From Pythium myriotylum (lineage: Eukaryota; Oomycota; Peronosporomycetes; Pythiales; Pythiaceae), in NCBI GenBank assembly GCA_023091665.1, contig JALJCQ010000022.1, forward strand, positions 868,001 through 932,000: 64,000 nucleotides of DNA, given 5' to 3'. Under the pieces are notes generated by a model. It did no database searches. It saw only the letters and a list, made by a program, of their open reading frames with translations, and had not been told where the DNA came from. Of this stretch, positions 10,581 through 20,631 are shown piece by piece (position 1 is the stretch's first letter; every line of letters begins with the position of its first letter). The position numbers and the translations under genes are program-made.

Positions 10581-10926
10581 CGCGTTGATGTCGTAAGAAT
10601 TGCGAAGGTGGGCATTTTCTCACGCACCCAGATCGAGACTATGCGACGCGTGGAGATTCGCAAGAAACAAGCCAAAGAAGGGATCGCGTTTGCCAAGTGG
10701 CTCCGCCAGGACGTTGCCAGCACCGTGCCAGTGAAGATTCAAGCGACAGTGTACGAGCTTGCAGACCACACCGATCCAAACCGACGGATTCAGCTGCGGA
10801 CTCTTCATCTGCCTCAAGTTTTGGCGGGAGATCGACAGGACTGTTGGCCGTGACGTCTACAAAGCTGCCACGACAACCCATCGCTTCAACATGCTTCACT
10901 TCATACTACGTGGTTCCAGACCGTAA
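10581..10926 (+). pseudogene. Remainder of the MULE-associated ORF after the Ty3 insertion
   Basis: The frame interrupted at 4993 resumes here (VDVVRIAKVGIFSRTQIETM and on). It runs to a stop at 10853 or, after one frame change near 10795, through KFWREIDRTVGRDVY to a stop at 10924-10926. The protein is basic and helical, with no recognised domain. Its continuity with 4178-4993 across the retroelement shows that the insertion hit a reading frame. Confidence 0.5.
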
Positions 10927-11985
10927 GGAGAGTCTACCATCATGGTTAAGTTGGTAACGAAGTTGCACTTTCTTTCCCTTAATCTGTGTTGACGTCTCTA
11001 CACTTCCTTGCACACTGTGCGTGTGTTCACTGTTAGCGCTCACGATCTGTATAATTCACCCGCCAAAGACCGCAAAGATGCGCACTGTCTTAATAGACTA
11101 TGTTTTCGCCAGGTCTCGCTAAGTATCTACCAGGCTCGCTCAATACATCTCCGTGGCGCGGTACACACGCCCGTTGCATCGCTGCAGGGACATTTCTCAC
11201 AACCCGATGGACGTGGGGCAGCCAGTTCTAGCGTGATATCAGCGTAGGACTTCGCGCCCATAGTTGCCAGAGGTTTTGTGGCACGAAATCCTCAGAATCT
11301 GAACACATAGACGCAATCATTAGCCCATAGACGCAATGATTAGCACGCATAAGTCCCACATGTACTCGAGGGGAGACCTTCCCGTGTGCACCGGCAAGCA
11401 ACCGCCGCGGGCAACACTGCGGCGAGAGCGCCATCTACCACAGAGATGATCAATGATCAAACACAAAACAGCAGCCGCAACACTTAAACCTATGGACGCT
11501 TGCTCGTGTCGCCTTCACGCCGCCATCTTGTCAACTCACGATGGCACGGCGTCTGCTCAAAGCCCGCAAAAGCTTGCCACCATGCACAACACGGCGAGCG
11601 CATGCGTGCGCATTGTTGTGAGCGTGGTCCGCGCCAGCCCGCGGTGCGTTGCTGTGGTCGCCGCCCGCGGCAGCCAGAGCGCGCTGCCTTTCGTTCGCGA
11701 CTTGGACTTGGTCGAATGAGCTGAGTGAGGATCCAACAGATCTGATTTGAATTGATTCAACTAATTGAATTGCACACAATTCTTCTCACTTCAACACCCG
11801 TGAATCTTTCCGATCTGTAGTCCTCGGTGCGAAGATTTCATTTTCACACATCTCGAGAAAAGCAATAGAATACAAAAATTTCAATGCTTTGAAGAGGGTT
11901 TCTGACAATGTTGAGCACATGGATCAACCTGTGTCAAACCTAGCATAAACCCGGAACATACCTGTTTTCTTTTCATTCTCGTTGT
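10927..11985. other. Right non-coding part of the MULE
   Basis: No convincing gene. Two adjacent copies of a 21-bp word containing ATAGACGCAATSATTAGC occur near 11305-11345. The right side becomes AT-rich toward the terminal repeat. Short ORFs here show no domain or conserved motif. Confidence 0.5.
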
Positions 11986-12003
11986 CATATGAAAACCTGG
12001 TGT
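11986..12003 (-). repeat. MULE right terminal inverted repeat
   Basis: Perfect reverse complement of 1249-1266. No matching flanking duplication was seen next to it. Confidence 0.65.
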
Positions 12004-12228
12004 ATATCATCGGCCAACGAAAAACTGCACACCGATCGTACACGCACTCAAAATAGTTAACAGCTTGCAAAACCAACCACAATGATTTGCAACCCATTGA
12101 AACCTAGAAACTGATTCCCCTCCCTCAAAAGCACTACTCAACAACAAATTACCCTCTCAACTACATAGCAATACAGTAGATTGCATTAGACAATGTCGCA
12201 AAATGCGTAGCCAACATTTGATAAACCT

Positions 12229-12318
12229 TGTAACGGGGTGTACCCGTTACATGGTACGGACCCATGTCAATGGCGTCCGATAGGAACGTCGTGAACCCAT
12301 CTGGTTGCGATGTCTCCT
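12229..12318 (+). repeat. Truncated 5' LTR
   Basis: This matches the first 90 bp of the 3' LTR (19079 onward) with two base differences. At 12319 the sequence jumps straight into gag, so the remaining roughly 250 bp of LTR, the primer site and the gag start have been deleted. Confidence 0.88.
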
Positions 12319-13020
12319 GATTGGTTCGTCGAACTCGACGATTCCATTGAAGTCCGTCGCATCGATGACCATGCGATGCGAGTGACCCACGCATTTTCCA
12401 ACTTGGCAGGTCGTGCCAAGGTGTGGGCGCTCGGTCTCAAGTTGCACGATCGGTATTGCTTCAGATGGTATGAAGAGTTCAAGGTCAAGATCAAACAAGC
12501 GCTTGAGCCGCCTCGAGCCGAGTTCAGGGCTCGTGCTGAGTTCCTGGATCTCAGGCAAGGTAAGCGTGATATTCACGCTTATGCCCAGCACGCACGATAC
12601 CTCGTGAGTTGCATCGTGGAGAATCCCATCGATGATCAAACGCAGGTTGCTGCGTTTATCAAGGGACTCGAGGATGGGCCGATCAAGGCCCAGATGTTCC
12701 GTATCGAGTTTGATAAACTCGAGGACGCGATCTCGGCTGCTCGCCAAGAGGACTTCAGCCTGCGACAGGCTTATGTCCATTCTGCTGCTTATCGTCCGTC
12801 CAGACGACAAGACGCAAGTGATCCAGAGGCCATGGATCTTTCCTACGCCGAGAGCGAGCAGCGCCCTCGCGTGGACAAACGATTGCAGAAATGCAATCGA
12901 TGCCAGAAGACCGGGCATTACGCTTATGAGTGTAATGCTGCGCGCCCAGTGCCTCGCGGCAATGGACGCGGTCGCCACGTGGACAAGAAGGTTGAGTGGT
13001 CGGATCAACACGCTGCGTAG
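12310..13020 (+). CDS. Gag (N-terminally truncated) with CCHC zinc knuckle
   Basis: 236 residues. The ATG lies in the LTR remnant (GATGTCTCC), so the start was created by the deletion that removed the true Gag N-terminus. The body matches the retrotransposon Gag capsid region (AFSNLAGRAKVWALGL through HAYAQHARYLVSCI). A canonical knuckle C-X2-C-X4-H-X4-C (CNRCQKTGHYAYEC) lies near residues 197-210. The ORF ends in TAG. Pol is in another frame about 90 bases downstream. Expression of this copy is doubtful. Confidence 0.8.
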   Translation: MSPDWFVELDDSIEVRRIDDHAMRVTHAFSNLAGRAKVWALGLKLHDRYCFRWYEEFKVKIKQALEPPRAEFRARAEFLDLRQGKRDIHAYAQHARYLVSCIVENPIDDQTQVAAFIKGLEDGPIKAQMFRIEFDKLEDAISAARQEDFSLRQAYVHSAAYRPSRRQDASDPEAMDLSYAESEQRPRVDKRLQKCNRCQKTGHYAYECNAARPVPRGNGRGRHVDKKVEWSDQHAA

Positions 13021-13059
13021 AAACAGCAGCGTGATGATCAACAAAAAAACGGTCAGGGT

Positions 13060-13083
13060 CAGTAGGGGCGGAGCGCCCTACTG
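13060..13083 (+). promoter_or_regulatory. Stem-loop between gag and pol
   Basis: The 8-bp perfect stem CAGTAGGG / CCCTACTG has an 8-base loop. It lies 40 bases after the gag stop and before the pol frame. A structured gag-pol junction can affect frameshifting or reinitiation, but in this element it may simply be one of many hairpins. Confidence 0.5.
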
Positions 13084-13106
13084 ATCCAGTCACGTCAAGA
13101 GAGTTT

Positions 13107-16100
13107 GTGGGACTCTTGACGAAGGCTGCTCCCAAAGCACAGTCTCTGTGCTTCGCCACACCTGGTGATGATGAGGCCCTCATCACCTTGGAGCTCGAAG
13201 TCGAAGGAGCTTCGTCTCCGCTTCGCGCCCTCGTAGACTGTGGGGCGTCGAACAACTTCGTTCGACGACAGTCTATCGAGTCTTTGGGGCTCAACGTAGT
13301 CGAGCGAGACATTCCTCCGACGAGGATGACAGTGCGACTTGCAACTGGCGCAACGGTGAAGGTTATGAAACGCGTAGTGGGCCTCCACTACACGCTTGAA
13401 GGCAATGCGTACGACGATGACTTTGTCGTACTCGACCTAGACGACAAGTTCGACGTCATTCTAGGCCTGCCATGGCTCCGTTCACACGAGCCATGGATCA
13501 GCTGGCGGCATCGATCCGTTACGATGCCCGCCGCTCGGTCATCAGGTCGCCACCTGGTGTCAGTTCTGGAGCGTCCAGATGCACGTGGACGTGTGAAAGA
13601 TGAGTGTGATGGCCTCATCAGTCAGTCGGTCGTTAGTACGACTGCCCAAGACTACGACAAAGAGTCGACCTTTGTCGTCGAGCCAGCTGCCGGGGTTTGC
13701 GTAGAGTCGCAGACAGCGCCGAAGACTTCTCGTGCGAGTGAGTCGCACGAGTCAAGTAAGGAAGATCCTCGCGCGAATAAGTCGCACGAGCCAAGAAGAC
13801 AGTGCTTGCCACAGGGGCAGCACTATGAGAGGAAGGTCTCGACGTCTGCCGCAAGGAGGCAACGTCAACTCTCCGCCTCGACTAGAACGTCGAGCGATGG
13901 GGATCTCGCTGCAGTTGCGGAACTGCAGCTCGAGGGGTCTGCGCGCATAAGGCCGCAGGAAGAAACTGAGACGATCAACGTCTTAGTCAATGACGGCACG
14001 AGAGTGGGTGCATCCACTCTCGAGGTCGTTGCGCCTCCGAAGTCAACTTCGGAGACCACCGCACTGCCTACGCTCGAACCCAAGCGGTTCTTGCGAGATC
14101 TGCGCCAAGGAAAGTTCGCGCAGATCTGTATTCTCGTCGCAGAGGACGAATGTGTGACCGATATCCGGTCGGCAGTGGTGTTTGCTGAGAAGGAACGGCT
14201 TCTCAGCAGCTCATCGATGGACGAGAGCGTCCTCGATGAGAAGACTCGGATTGAGCGGTACTCGGCTCAATCCTGGGAGTCGCTCAAGGGAAATCCTCTC
14301 TACGAGGATTTGGTCGAATTCGCGGATGTGTTCCCCGAATCCGTGCCGTGCGAATTGCCGAAGGACAAAGGCATTCGGCACGAGATCGACCTGAAGCCAG
14401 GTTCGAAGTACTGTGTCATGAAGCAGTGGCCACTGCCTCGTGAACAGGTCGAAGCGATCGACAAGTTCTTCGCAGAATGTCTAGCTGCTGGCCATGTGAG
14501 GGAGTCTACGTCCCCTCACAGCTCTCCGACCTTCTGTGTGCGCAAGGCAACAGGAGGGTGGCGGATTGTACACGCGTTCAACAAGTTGAACGCGGCGACG
14601 ATACCGGCGCAGACGCCGATACCGAGGAAGGACGTCATCATCGACGGGATGGCTAAGAGCACCATCTTCTCGTCGATGGATCTGATGGACGGATTCTATC
14701 AGATCTTGATGCGTGAACGGGACATTCCGTTCACGGCCGTCAGCACCCCAAGCGGAATGCTCTGGGAGTGGTTGGTGATGCCTCAGGGCCTCAGCAACGC
14801 ACCAGCCACATTCAATAGACGCGTATCGCACCTATTGCGCCCAGTGCGAGCCTTCGCACCAAGCTACTTCGACGATGTCTTCGTTCATAGCCGAGCTATG
14901 GACGGGAAGACTGATCTGGAGGTTCACAGACTCCACATCAGAGAGGGTCTCACACTTATGCGAGAGCATAAGCTGTACGCGAACCTGAAGAAGTGTATCT
15001 TCGCGGCCAGCGAGATACCCGTTCTTGGGTGTATAGTCGGCAAGAACGGCGTGCGTCCTGATCCCGAGAAGATCAGAGCGATCAAGGAGTGGCCGACGCC
15101 ACTCGACGTCAAGGGACTACGCAAGTTCCTTGGTCTCGCGGCGTACTTGCGCAAGTACTCGCGCAACTACGCCGAGATGACTGTTCCTCTTTCTCGATTG
15201 CTCAAGAAAGACACCAAGTGGACTTGGAACGCTGAGTGTCAGCGTTCCTTCGAAGGCATCAAGCAAAGCTTGATTGAATCGCCAGTTCTGGCGATCGCGG
15301 ACCAGGACAAACCATTCCACGTGGTTTGTGACGCAAGCGACTTTGCCATCGGCGCAGCGCTGATGCAGTTCGACGACGACGGCGCTGAGCGCGTCGTCTG
15401 TTACCAGTCGCGTCAGCTGCAACCAGCTGAGCGTAATTATTCAGTGCATGACAAGGAGCTCCTTGCCATGAAGTATGCACTGGCCAAGTTCCGCGTCTAT
15501 CTGCTTGGAGATAGACCGTTCAAGGTCTTCACAGACCATGCGTCTTTGCGCACGGCTGTGAACAGCCCACACCTCTCGCAGCGCATGGCGAGGTGGCTGT
15601 CTTTCTTCGCGGAGTATAACTTCTCCGTCGAGTACAAGCCCGGACGACTCAACGTCGTCGCGGATGCTCTGTCCCGTCGGCCAGACTTTGAGCCGACGGT
15701 CGTCGCCCAAGATTCTCTGAACGCAGCGAGTGCGTTCAGCTCCAGTGTTCCGTCGTCGATCTTGCTCGACGACATTCGTGCTGCGAATGCACACGACCCT
15801 GAGGTCGTGCGCTTGATGGCCTACCTTGCGGAGCCATCGCCGCAAGCGTTGAAGAGCTTTCCGGCTTCGTATCGATCAAAGGTTCATCGATACACGCAGC
15901 GGAACGGCCCGCTGTTCTACAGCGCCGTTGCCGACGACACTCGGCGTGTCGTCGTGCCAGGAGATCATGATCTGCGCCTGCGGATCATGTACGAGTACCA
16001 CGATGCTCCAGTGAGCGGACATCGTGGACGTGAGAAGACATATCTCACGTTGAGTCGTGACTTTTATTGGCCTCGCCAATTCAAGTTCGTGTGCAAGTAC

Positions 16101-17024
16101 GTCCGTGCTTGCGAGGTTTGCCAGCGAGTGAAGTCGGGACCTTCACTTCGCGCGCCGCTACAGTCTCTGCCGGTACCGACAGAGTGCTGGGAGTCCGTCT
16201 CCATGGACTTCATCTTCGGGTTTCCCGAAGATGAACAGAAGAACAACGGGATCCTCGTGTTCGTGGATCGTTTCAGCAAGATGGTGCATCTTGCTGCAGT
16301 TCCAGAGACGATCACAGCCGAAGGCTGCGCTCACGTCTTCGTTGACACGGTGTTTCGACACCATGGACTGCCACGAGAGCTCGTGTCAGATCGAGATCCA
16401 CGGTTCACCGCGGAGTTCTGGCGCGCCGTGTTCCGTTCCCTCGGAACACGAATCAAGATGTCGACCTCTGACCATCCTGAGACCGATGGTCAGACAGAGC
16501 GCGCGAACCGCGTGATCGAAGAGATCCTTCGAGGCTACGTCCACTCGTTCTCGAGTTGGAGTGAGTTTTTGCCGATGGTCGAATTCGCCATCAACAACTC
16601 TGTGCATGCGTCGACGACGCATACACCGTTCTACGTGAATAACCTCCGCCATCCACGTATTCCAACCCTTTTGGAGAGTGAGTCTCCTTCAGGGGAGGGA
16701 GGGACTCGCTCGAGCGAGCTCCCGGACCGCTCTCGCTCCTCGGAGATCGACGTAATGGTCGATCCTCCCACCGATGACGCTCCAGTCATCGGTCGCGCTC
16801 GTGCGAACGACGACGACGACGACAATGAAGCCGACGACGCTCCCGTCGCAGAAGAGATGGACATCTCAGCAGCGTGCACGTCGCGCGCTGCTGCCAAGCA
16901 AACAGGACTTCTTGCTGAAGCGCGAAGCGGTTGTCCGCTTTGTACAGGATTCAATCGCCCACGCTGTCGATCGACAGAAGATGAACGCAGCCAAGAATGG
17001 AAGAGAAAACACTCTTTCATTTAA
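13107..17024 (+). pseudogene. Pol: protease, reverse transcriptase, RNase H, integrase (Ty3/gypsy), frameshifted
   Basis: 1305 codons in one frame, with no ATG at the start (a GTG is the first start-like codon), as expected if it is made by frameshift or readthrough from gag. Order: aspartic protease VDCGASNNF near residue 43; reverse transcriptase with FDD near 587; RNase H VCDASDFAIG near 739; integrase zinc region about 964-1008; and integrase catalytic Asp near 1033, Asp near 1094 (VSDRDPRF) and Glu near 1130 (TDGQTERANR). Near 16896 a one-base change throws the frame off, giving an artefactual tail to 17024. The true continuation is in another frame. Confidence 0.88.
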
Positions 17025-17310
17025 TGAAGGTGACTTAGTGTTGTTATCAACGACTACCCTACCTACACATGCAGTTACCAACGTCGGTAGCAACAAGTTG
17101 CTACCGAAGTTCATCGGTCCGTTCCGCGTGCTCCGCCGCATGGGGCACGCATACACGCTTGAGCTTCCTCGTAGGATGCGGATGTATCCTACGTTCTACG
17201 TTGGTCGCCTTCGTCCGTACCATCAGTACGACGGCGCTTCCGAGCAATCGGAATCCCCGAGCGCTCGAGAGTCCCGAGGAGAAGCTTGTACTCCCGGACA
17301 AGCGTGTTGA
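16894..17310 (+). pseudogene. Frameshifted continuation of Pol (integrase C-terminal region)
   Basis: After the frame change the sense frame reads through LLKREAVVRFVQDSIAHAVD, FNEGDLVLLST and a GPF-like motif (KFIGPFRVLRRMGHAYTLEL) with YPTFYVGRLRPY, typical of the integrase C-terminal part in Ty3 elements. It stops at TGA 17308-17310. Beyond that an Ala/Pro-rich linker continues without further stops to the chromodomain region. Confidence 0.8.
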
Positions 17311-17484
17311 ACTCCGCTTGAACACGGTCGTGCGAGCCCCGCAGCGTCGCCAGCTGCGCCTCCAGCCGCACTCGCTGCGACCGCTCCTCCGCAAGGTCTG
17401 CGCGGAGACGCTCCTGCGCAAGCTGGAGCCGAAGTTCGTCCGAGTCGTCGCGACGAGCCGAGTACGCTCGTCGCGTTGAAGATA
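17189..17484 (-). CDS. Antisense coiled-coil reading frame in the Ty3 element
   Basis: On the minus strand, opposite the Ala/Pro linker of Pol, an open frame encodes a strongly heptad-like coil (LRLQLAQERLRADLAEERSQ onward) followed by a basic patch (ARKRRRTDGTDE) and a stop at 17189. It has no ATG of its own and would need to join the upstream antisense frame by a frame change or splice. No homolog is recognised. A chance frame is possible, but its composition and its alignment with the other antisense frame argue against that. Confidence 0.45.
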
Positions 17485-17498
17485 CGTCGGCGCGGCCG

Positions 17499-17801
17499 AT
17501 GGATAATGTCTTGCCACCGCCGCCGCCCCCACTGGTTGACTCCAGTGGTGCTGAGCGCTGGATCGTTGAGCGCCTGCTGAATCATAGGGATCAGCAGGGC
17601 GGTAATCGAACGAAGTATCTCGTTCGATGTCGCGGTTATCCGCCATCTGCATATAGCTGGGAGCCGCGCGAGGCTCTCCTCGAAGATGTTCCGGGTGTCA
17701 TCGCTCGGTACGACGAGATCCACCCGCTGCGTAAGGCAGCGAGAAAGCAGCACGCTCCTCGCTCGCGCGGCGGCGCTCGTAGATTTGCTCGAGGCCTGTA
17801 A
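17499..17801 (+). pseudogene. Chromodomain segment of the Ty3 Pol
   Basis: About 100 residues. The pattern WIVERLLNHRDQ, KYLVRCRGYP and SYSWEP-like residues, followed by an amphipathic helix, is that of a chromodomain as found at the C-terminus of chromovirus integrases. It is in a different frame from the preceding linker, so the gene is broken here as well. Confidence 0.8.
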
Positions 17802-18966
17802 TGGCCTCGAGGAGGTCGGCTGGGATCCGACCTCTCCACCCTTCGCTGAGGTATTCCTCGCGAGTGACGCGATCAGCGTCAGGTGGACAGTGTGGGCAGG
17901 CTCCTCCCCACACGAAACAAGGCAAGCCATTACGGCGCGAGCGCCGGTGGACGCGCATTCGTCCACCAGTTTCGGAGAACCCATCGAACTTCTCTCGTTG
18001 CGACTTGAGCGCAACGAGCCAGGTCTTCATGCCTCCCTTGACCTTGACGTTGTCAAGGAATTGATTCCATCCCTGGATCAACGCAGGGAGGTCGCGATCA
18101 GTTGGTCTATCGTTGTGACGATAGAAACGTCGTTCGAAAAAGCATTCGATTAAAAATCGACGGCGCATCTCGCGGTCGCGATATTGGCGCGCGACGTACG
18201 GATCGTCTTCGAGCCAAGCGCAGTCGAAGAGATCGTACGTCCGCAAGGGATCGTGCGCACCACTCCATCGGCTGATGTCGTAAGCCGATGGAAGCCAGGG
18301 TGTGACTTCTGGCACCGAGGATCTCAAGGCTCGATCCTCGGACTCTTGAGTCGCGTTGGTGATGATCACCTCACGATCGACATGATCGTGAGGGCTGGGA
18401 TCTTCCGCGACCTCCCCATCCTCCTTCATCTGCTCGTCCACCTAGCTGTACGGTGCCGAGTAGCTATTCGGCGACCGCTCGGACGACGAGCAGCTGAACA
18501 ATGGCGATTCTTCGAAAGGACCGCGCGCGGCACGGTCCTCCGACTTGGCTTCTTCCTCACCGTCGCTCTCGTCGTAATCGACGAGCTCCGACAGCGTCGG
18601 CGATCGCTCTGGAGGCGCGGCTCTGCGTGCTGCGACGATCAACGTCGCAGCGCTCGCCGGCGCCTTCATTTCTTCGTCGCCGTCGGCCTCGACGTCGCAG
18701 CGCATCTCGGCGTCGGCCGACGGGTCTTCAGTCGTCATGGACGACGGTGGATGACCACCGTCGTTATTCGCGGTGTCTTCAAGTGGCTCGGTCGGGGTGG
18801 CGCCCTCGCCGGCCGTCGAGTTGTCTTCGACCGCTGCGCTGGTGCGCGCAGCAGCATCCTCGCTCGCCTGAGCCGCGCTCATGGCGCGCACTGCCATTGC
18901 AGCGCGGTAGTCGGCGGCGCTGATGGTCTTCTTGCTCGGGTCCATTCTCCGAATGGACCGCGACAT
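17698..18966 (-). CDS. Antisense ORF between the chromodomain and the 3' LTR (one in-frame stop)
   Basis: An ATG at 18966 opens an acidic, Ala-rich, low-complexity stretch (175 codons). A single TAG at 18442-18444 interrupts it, and the same frame runs on for another 247 codons to 17698. The second part looks folded (WLPSAYDISRW, LIQGWNQFLDNVKVKG, CFVWGGACPHCPPDAD, EYLSEGWRGRIPADLLEAI). Beyond 17698 the frame is again open to 17101. This suggests a once-functional antisense gene of the retroelement, now broken by two stops. No known family is recognised. Confidence 0.5.
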
Positions 18967-19055
18967 TGAACGTCACCGATCAACGCCGCGGCTCGCGACT
19001 CGCCGTTGGACCAACTGACCAACAAGTGTTCCCTGTCGCAAGTCGTTCAATGCGA

Positions 19056-19078
19056 CTTTCGTCTTGAGGGGAGGGTGA
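19056..19078 (+). promoter_or_regulatory. Polypurine tract of the hairpin-rich Ty3 element
   Basis: The purine-rich GAGGGGAGGGTGA directly abuts the 3' LTR, the expected site for plus-strand DNA priming. Confidence 0.8.
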
Positions 19079-19415
19079 TGTAACGGGGTGTGCCCGTTAC
19101 ATGGTACGGACCCATGTCAATGTCGTCCGATAGGAACGTCGTGAACCCATCTGGTTGCGATGTCTCCTTTTTTTGATAATATCATACGATATTATCCCGA
19201 TTTCCCACCAATCACGCTAGGGTCTTGTGATTGGGTGGATGGCAGAAATCCGAGGGCGGATCTGCGAGCTTTTATATACAAAGAGTAGGTTTTTCTAGGT
19301 TTACTAATCCATAAATTCAGTTTCCCATTTGCCCAACCCAACACAAGTCCCTGTGTTGCGCGCTTCTTACACTGCTCCACAGTGTACGTGACGTAACGAG
19401 GTCAGCCTCGTTACA
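19079..19415 (+). repeat. 3' LTR (337 bp)
   Basis: It starts TGTAACGGGG and ends CCTCGTTACA. Both ends carry small hairpins (TGTAACGGG/CCCGTTACA and AACGAGG/CCTCGTT), and another perfect 9-bp-arm hairpin (GATAATATC/GATATTATC) lies near 19173-19195. Confidence 0.9.
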
Positions 19416-19559
19416 ATTGCCACGCACTTTCCAGAACGTGACCAACATTCTGAGTCACCAGTTGATGTACTACACTGTGCCACACCAAGTGAGACGAGAC
19501 CACTGTGGCACGGAGGATCCAACGACTTCCATTCGAAAAGCATAATATCGTGCCCTCAT

Positions 19560-19970
19560 CAGTGGCCCCCAAGTCGCGATGAAGAACAACTGGCACGTTT
19601 TCACTCTGGTCGGGGGCAGCGCCCTCATTCTTCGACAGATGCGATAGCATCGGGCTCCTAAGAACGACAAGCTCCGACTGCTCTACCGCCGACGAGCCCT
19701 CGTCCCCTCGCCGATCTCGTCGGCGTCCGCCAATGGTGCCGTCAACACCGTGGCAGACACCATGGTAAATCACGAAATGGACACGAGACAAACTAGCCAG
19801 GTCCATCACCCTACCAGCAGGATCTGCCATACTGACCTACTTCGGCTCGCAAACTCTGACCTACAACCATTGCTATCTAGCCAAGTTGACCCAAGGTAAT
19901 GACAGGAGTACACTCAGAGCCCCAGCTACTAGAGTCGTTCAATAGACTTCACCTTCATCATCACAATGAT
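19560..19970 (+). mobile_element. 5'-truncated RNase H-LINE fragment
   Basis: Degenerate RNase H-end coding is visible (GSALILRQMR, then VADTMVNHEMDTRQTSQVHHP, CHTDLLRLANSDLQPLLSSQ). It is followed by the common 3' end of this LINE family: TTCAATAGACTTCACC and a CATCATC tail. A second, inverted tail (GATGATGATGATG, then a reversed TAGACCTCAC-like word) follows at once, so two copies meet tail to tail. Confidence 0.7.
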
Positions 19971-19989
19971 GATGATGATGATGATGCAA

Positions 19990-20631
19990 GTGAGGTCTAC
20001 TAAGTTCATCCAGCGAATCTTTAATACTTTCATACAATACGCTTATGGTCAATGATAAGAACCTTACTCACTTGCCGTCAAAGGCGGTCGCGTTCGGGGC
20101 GAGGTGTTCCTCAGCCCCGAAAATTGAGATCCCCATGGGAACGACCAGTGGCTATGGCTGCGGCCACTCAAAAGATCCATTAACCTACGTCGATCCGAAC
20201 AGCTACAGCTAACCATAATGTGGGCGCCCACGGCGCAGAGGCCATGTTTTCAGTGAAAGCCCTCCACTGAAGATTGTGCTTTAATGAAGGTGAAACGCGA
20301 TCCGAGCTGGCGGTCTATGCACGTAGAAGTAGCCAGCGGAACTAGGCTTGAATTCTTCTGGAAACTCAATTTTCACCTTTTTTTTTGTTTCATTGTCCTC
20401 ATTTCGCAGTGTATCTCCAAGCAACAACGTCTCGTTCGTCACCATGATGCCTAGACGATCACTGTCAAATGATGGCGTCCAGCTCGTATCGTAGATGGTG
20501 AGTAGAACGTTGTGGGGTCATATACGATTGTATTGGAAATAAGGATATTGGTGAATTGGACGTAAGGAGCGTTAGAAGTGATACAAGATTAAACGAATCC
20601 GTTTTAATAGACACTTTATATTACTCTCCGC
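19990..20631. other. Intergenic stretch
   Basis: No gene or recognised repeat apart from a short T-run near 20380. Confidence 0.5.

Larger units (their letters stand above)
1249..12003 (+). mobile_element. Decayed MULE DNA transposon with a nested Ty3/gypsy element
   Basis: The two ends are an 18-bp perfect inverted pair (1249-1266 and 11986-12003) enclosing a MULE-type transposase gene in plus orientation. Without the nested 5.59 kb retrotransposon the element would be about 5.2 kb. The transposase has lost part of its SWIM zinc motif, carries an in-frame stop, and its downstream frame is cut by the Ty3 insertion, so the copy is not autonomous. I could not find the 8-9 bp target duplication expected for MULEs, so the outer boundaries are likely but not proven. 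Confidence 0.6.
12229..19415 (+). mobile_element. Decayed Ty3/gypsy element saturated with short hairpins
   Basis: A 90-bp remnant of the 5' LTR (12229-12318) is fused directly to gag. It is followed by pol, a chromodomain segment, an antisense reading frame, a polypurine tract and a full 337-bp 3' LTR (19079-19415, TGTAACGGGG to CTCGTTACA). No target duplication is visible. Pol carries at least one frameshift and one stop. The whole internal region consists of consecutive short perfect inverted repeats, unlike the other two Ty3 elements in this window. Confidence 0.9.

Noticed and set aside
11450..11780. Overlapping short ORFs on both strands in the right part of the MULE
   Set aside because: Low-complexity, mutually overlapping frames without any recognisable domain.
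12229..19415. Target-site duplication for the hairpin-rich Ty3 element
   Set aside because: The bases flanking 12229 and 19415 do not match, so either the ends were rearranged or the duplication has decayed.
19960..20000. CRISPR-like or satellite array at the ATG/CAT repeats
   Set aside because: These are trinucleotide tails of LINE copies meeting in inverted orientation, without spacer structure.
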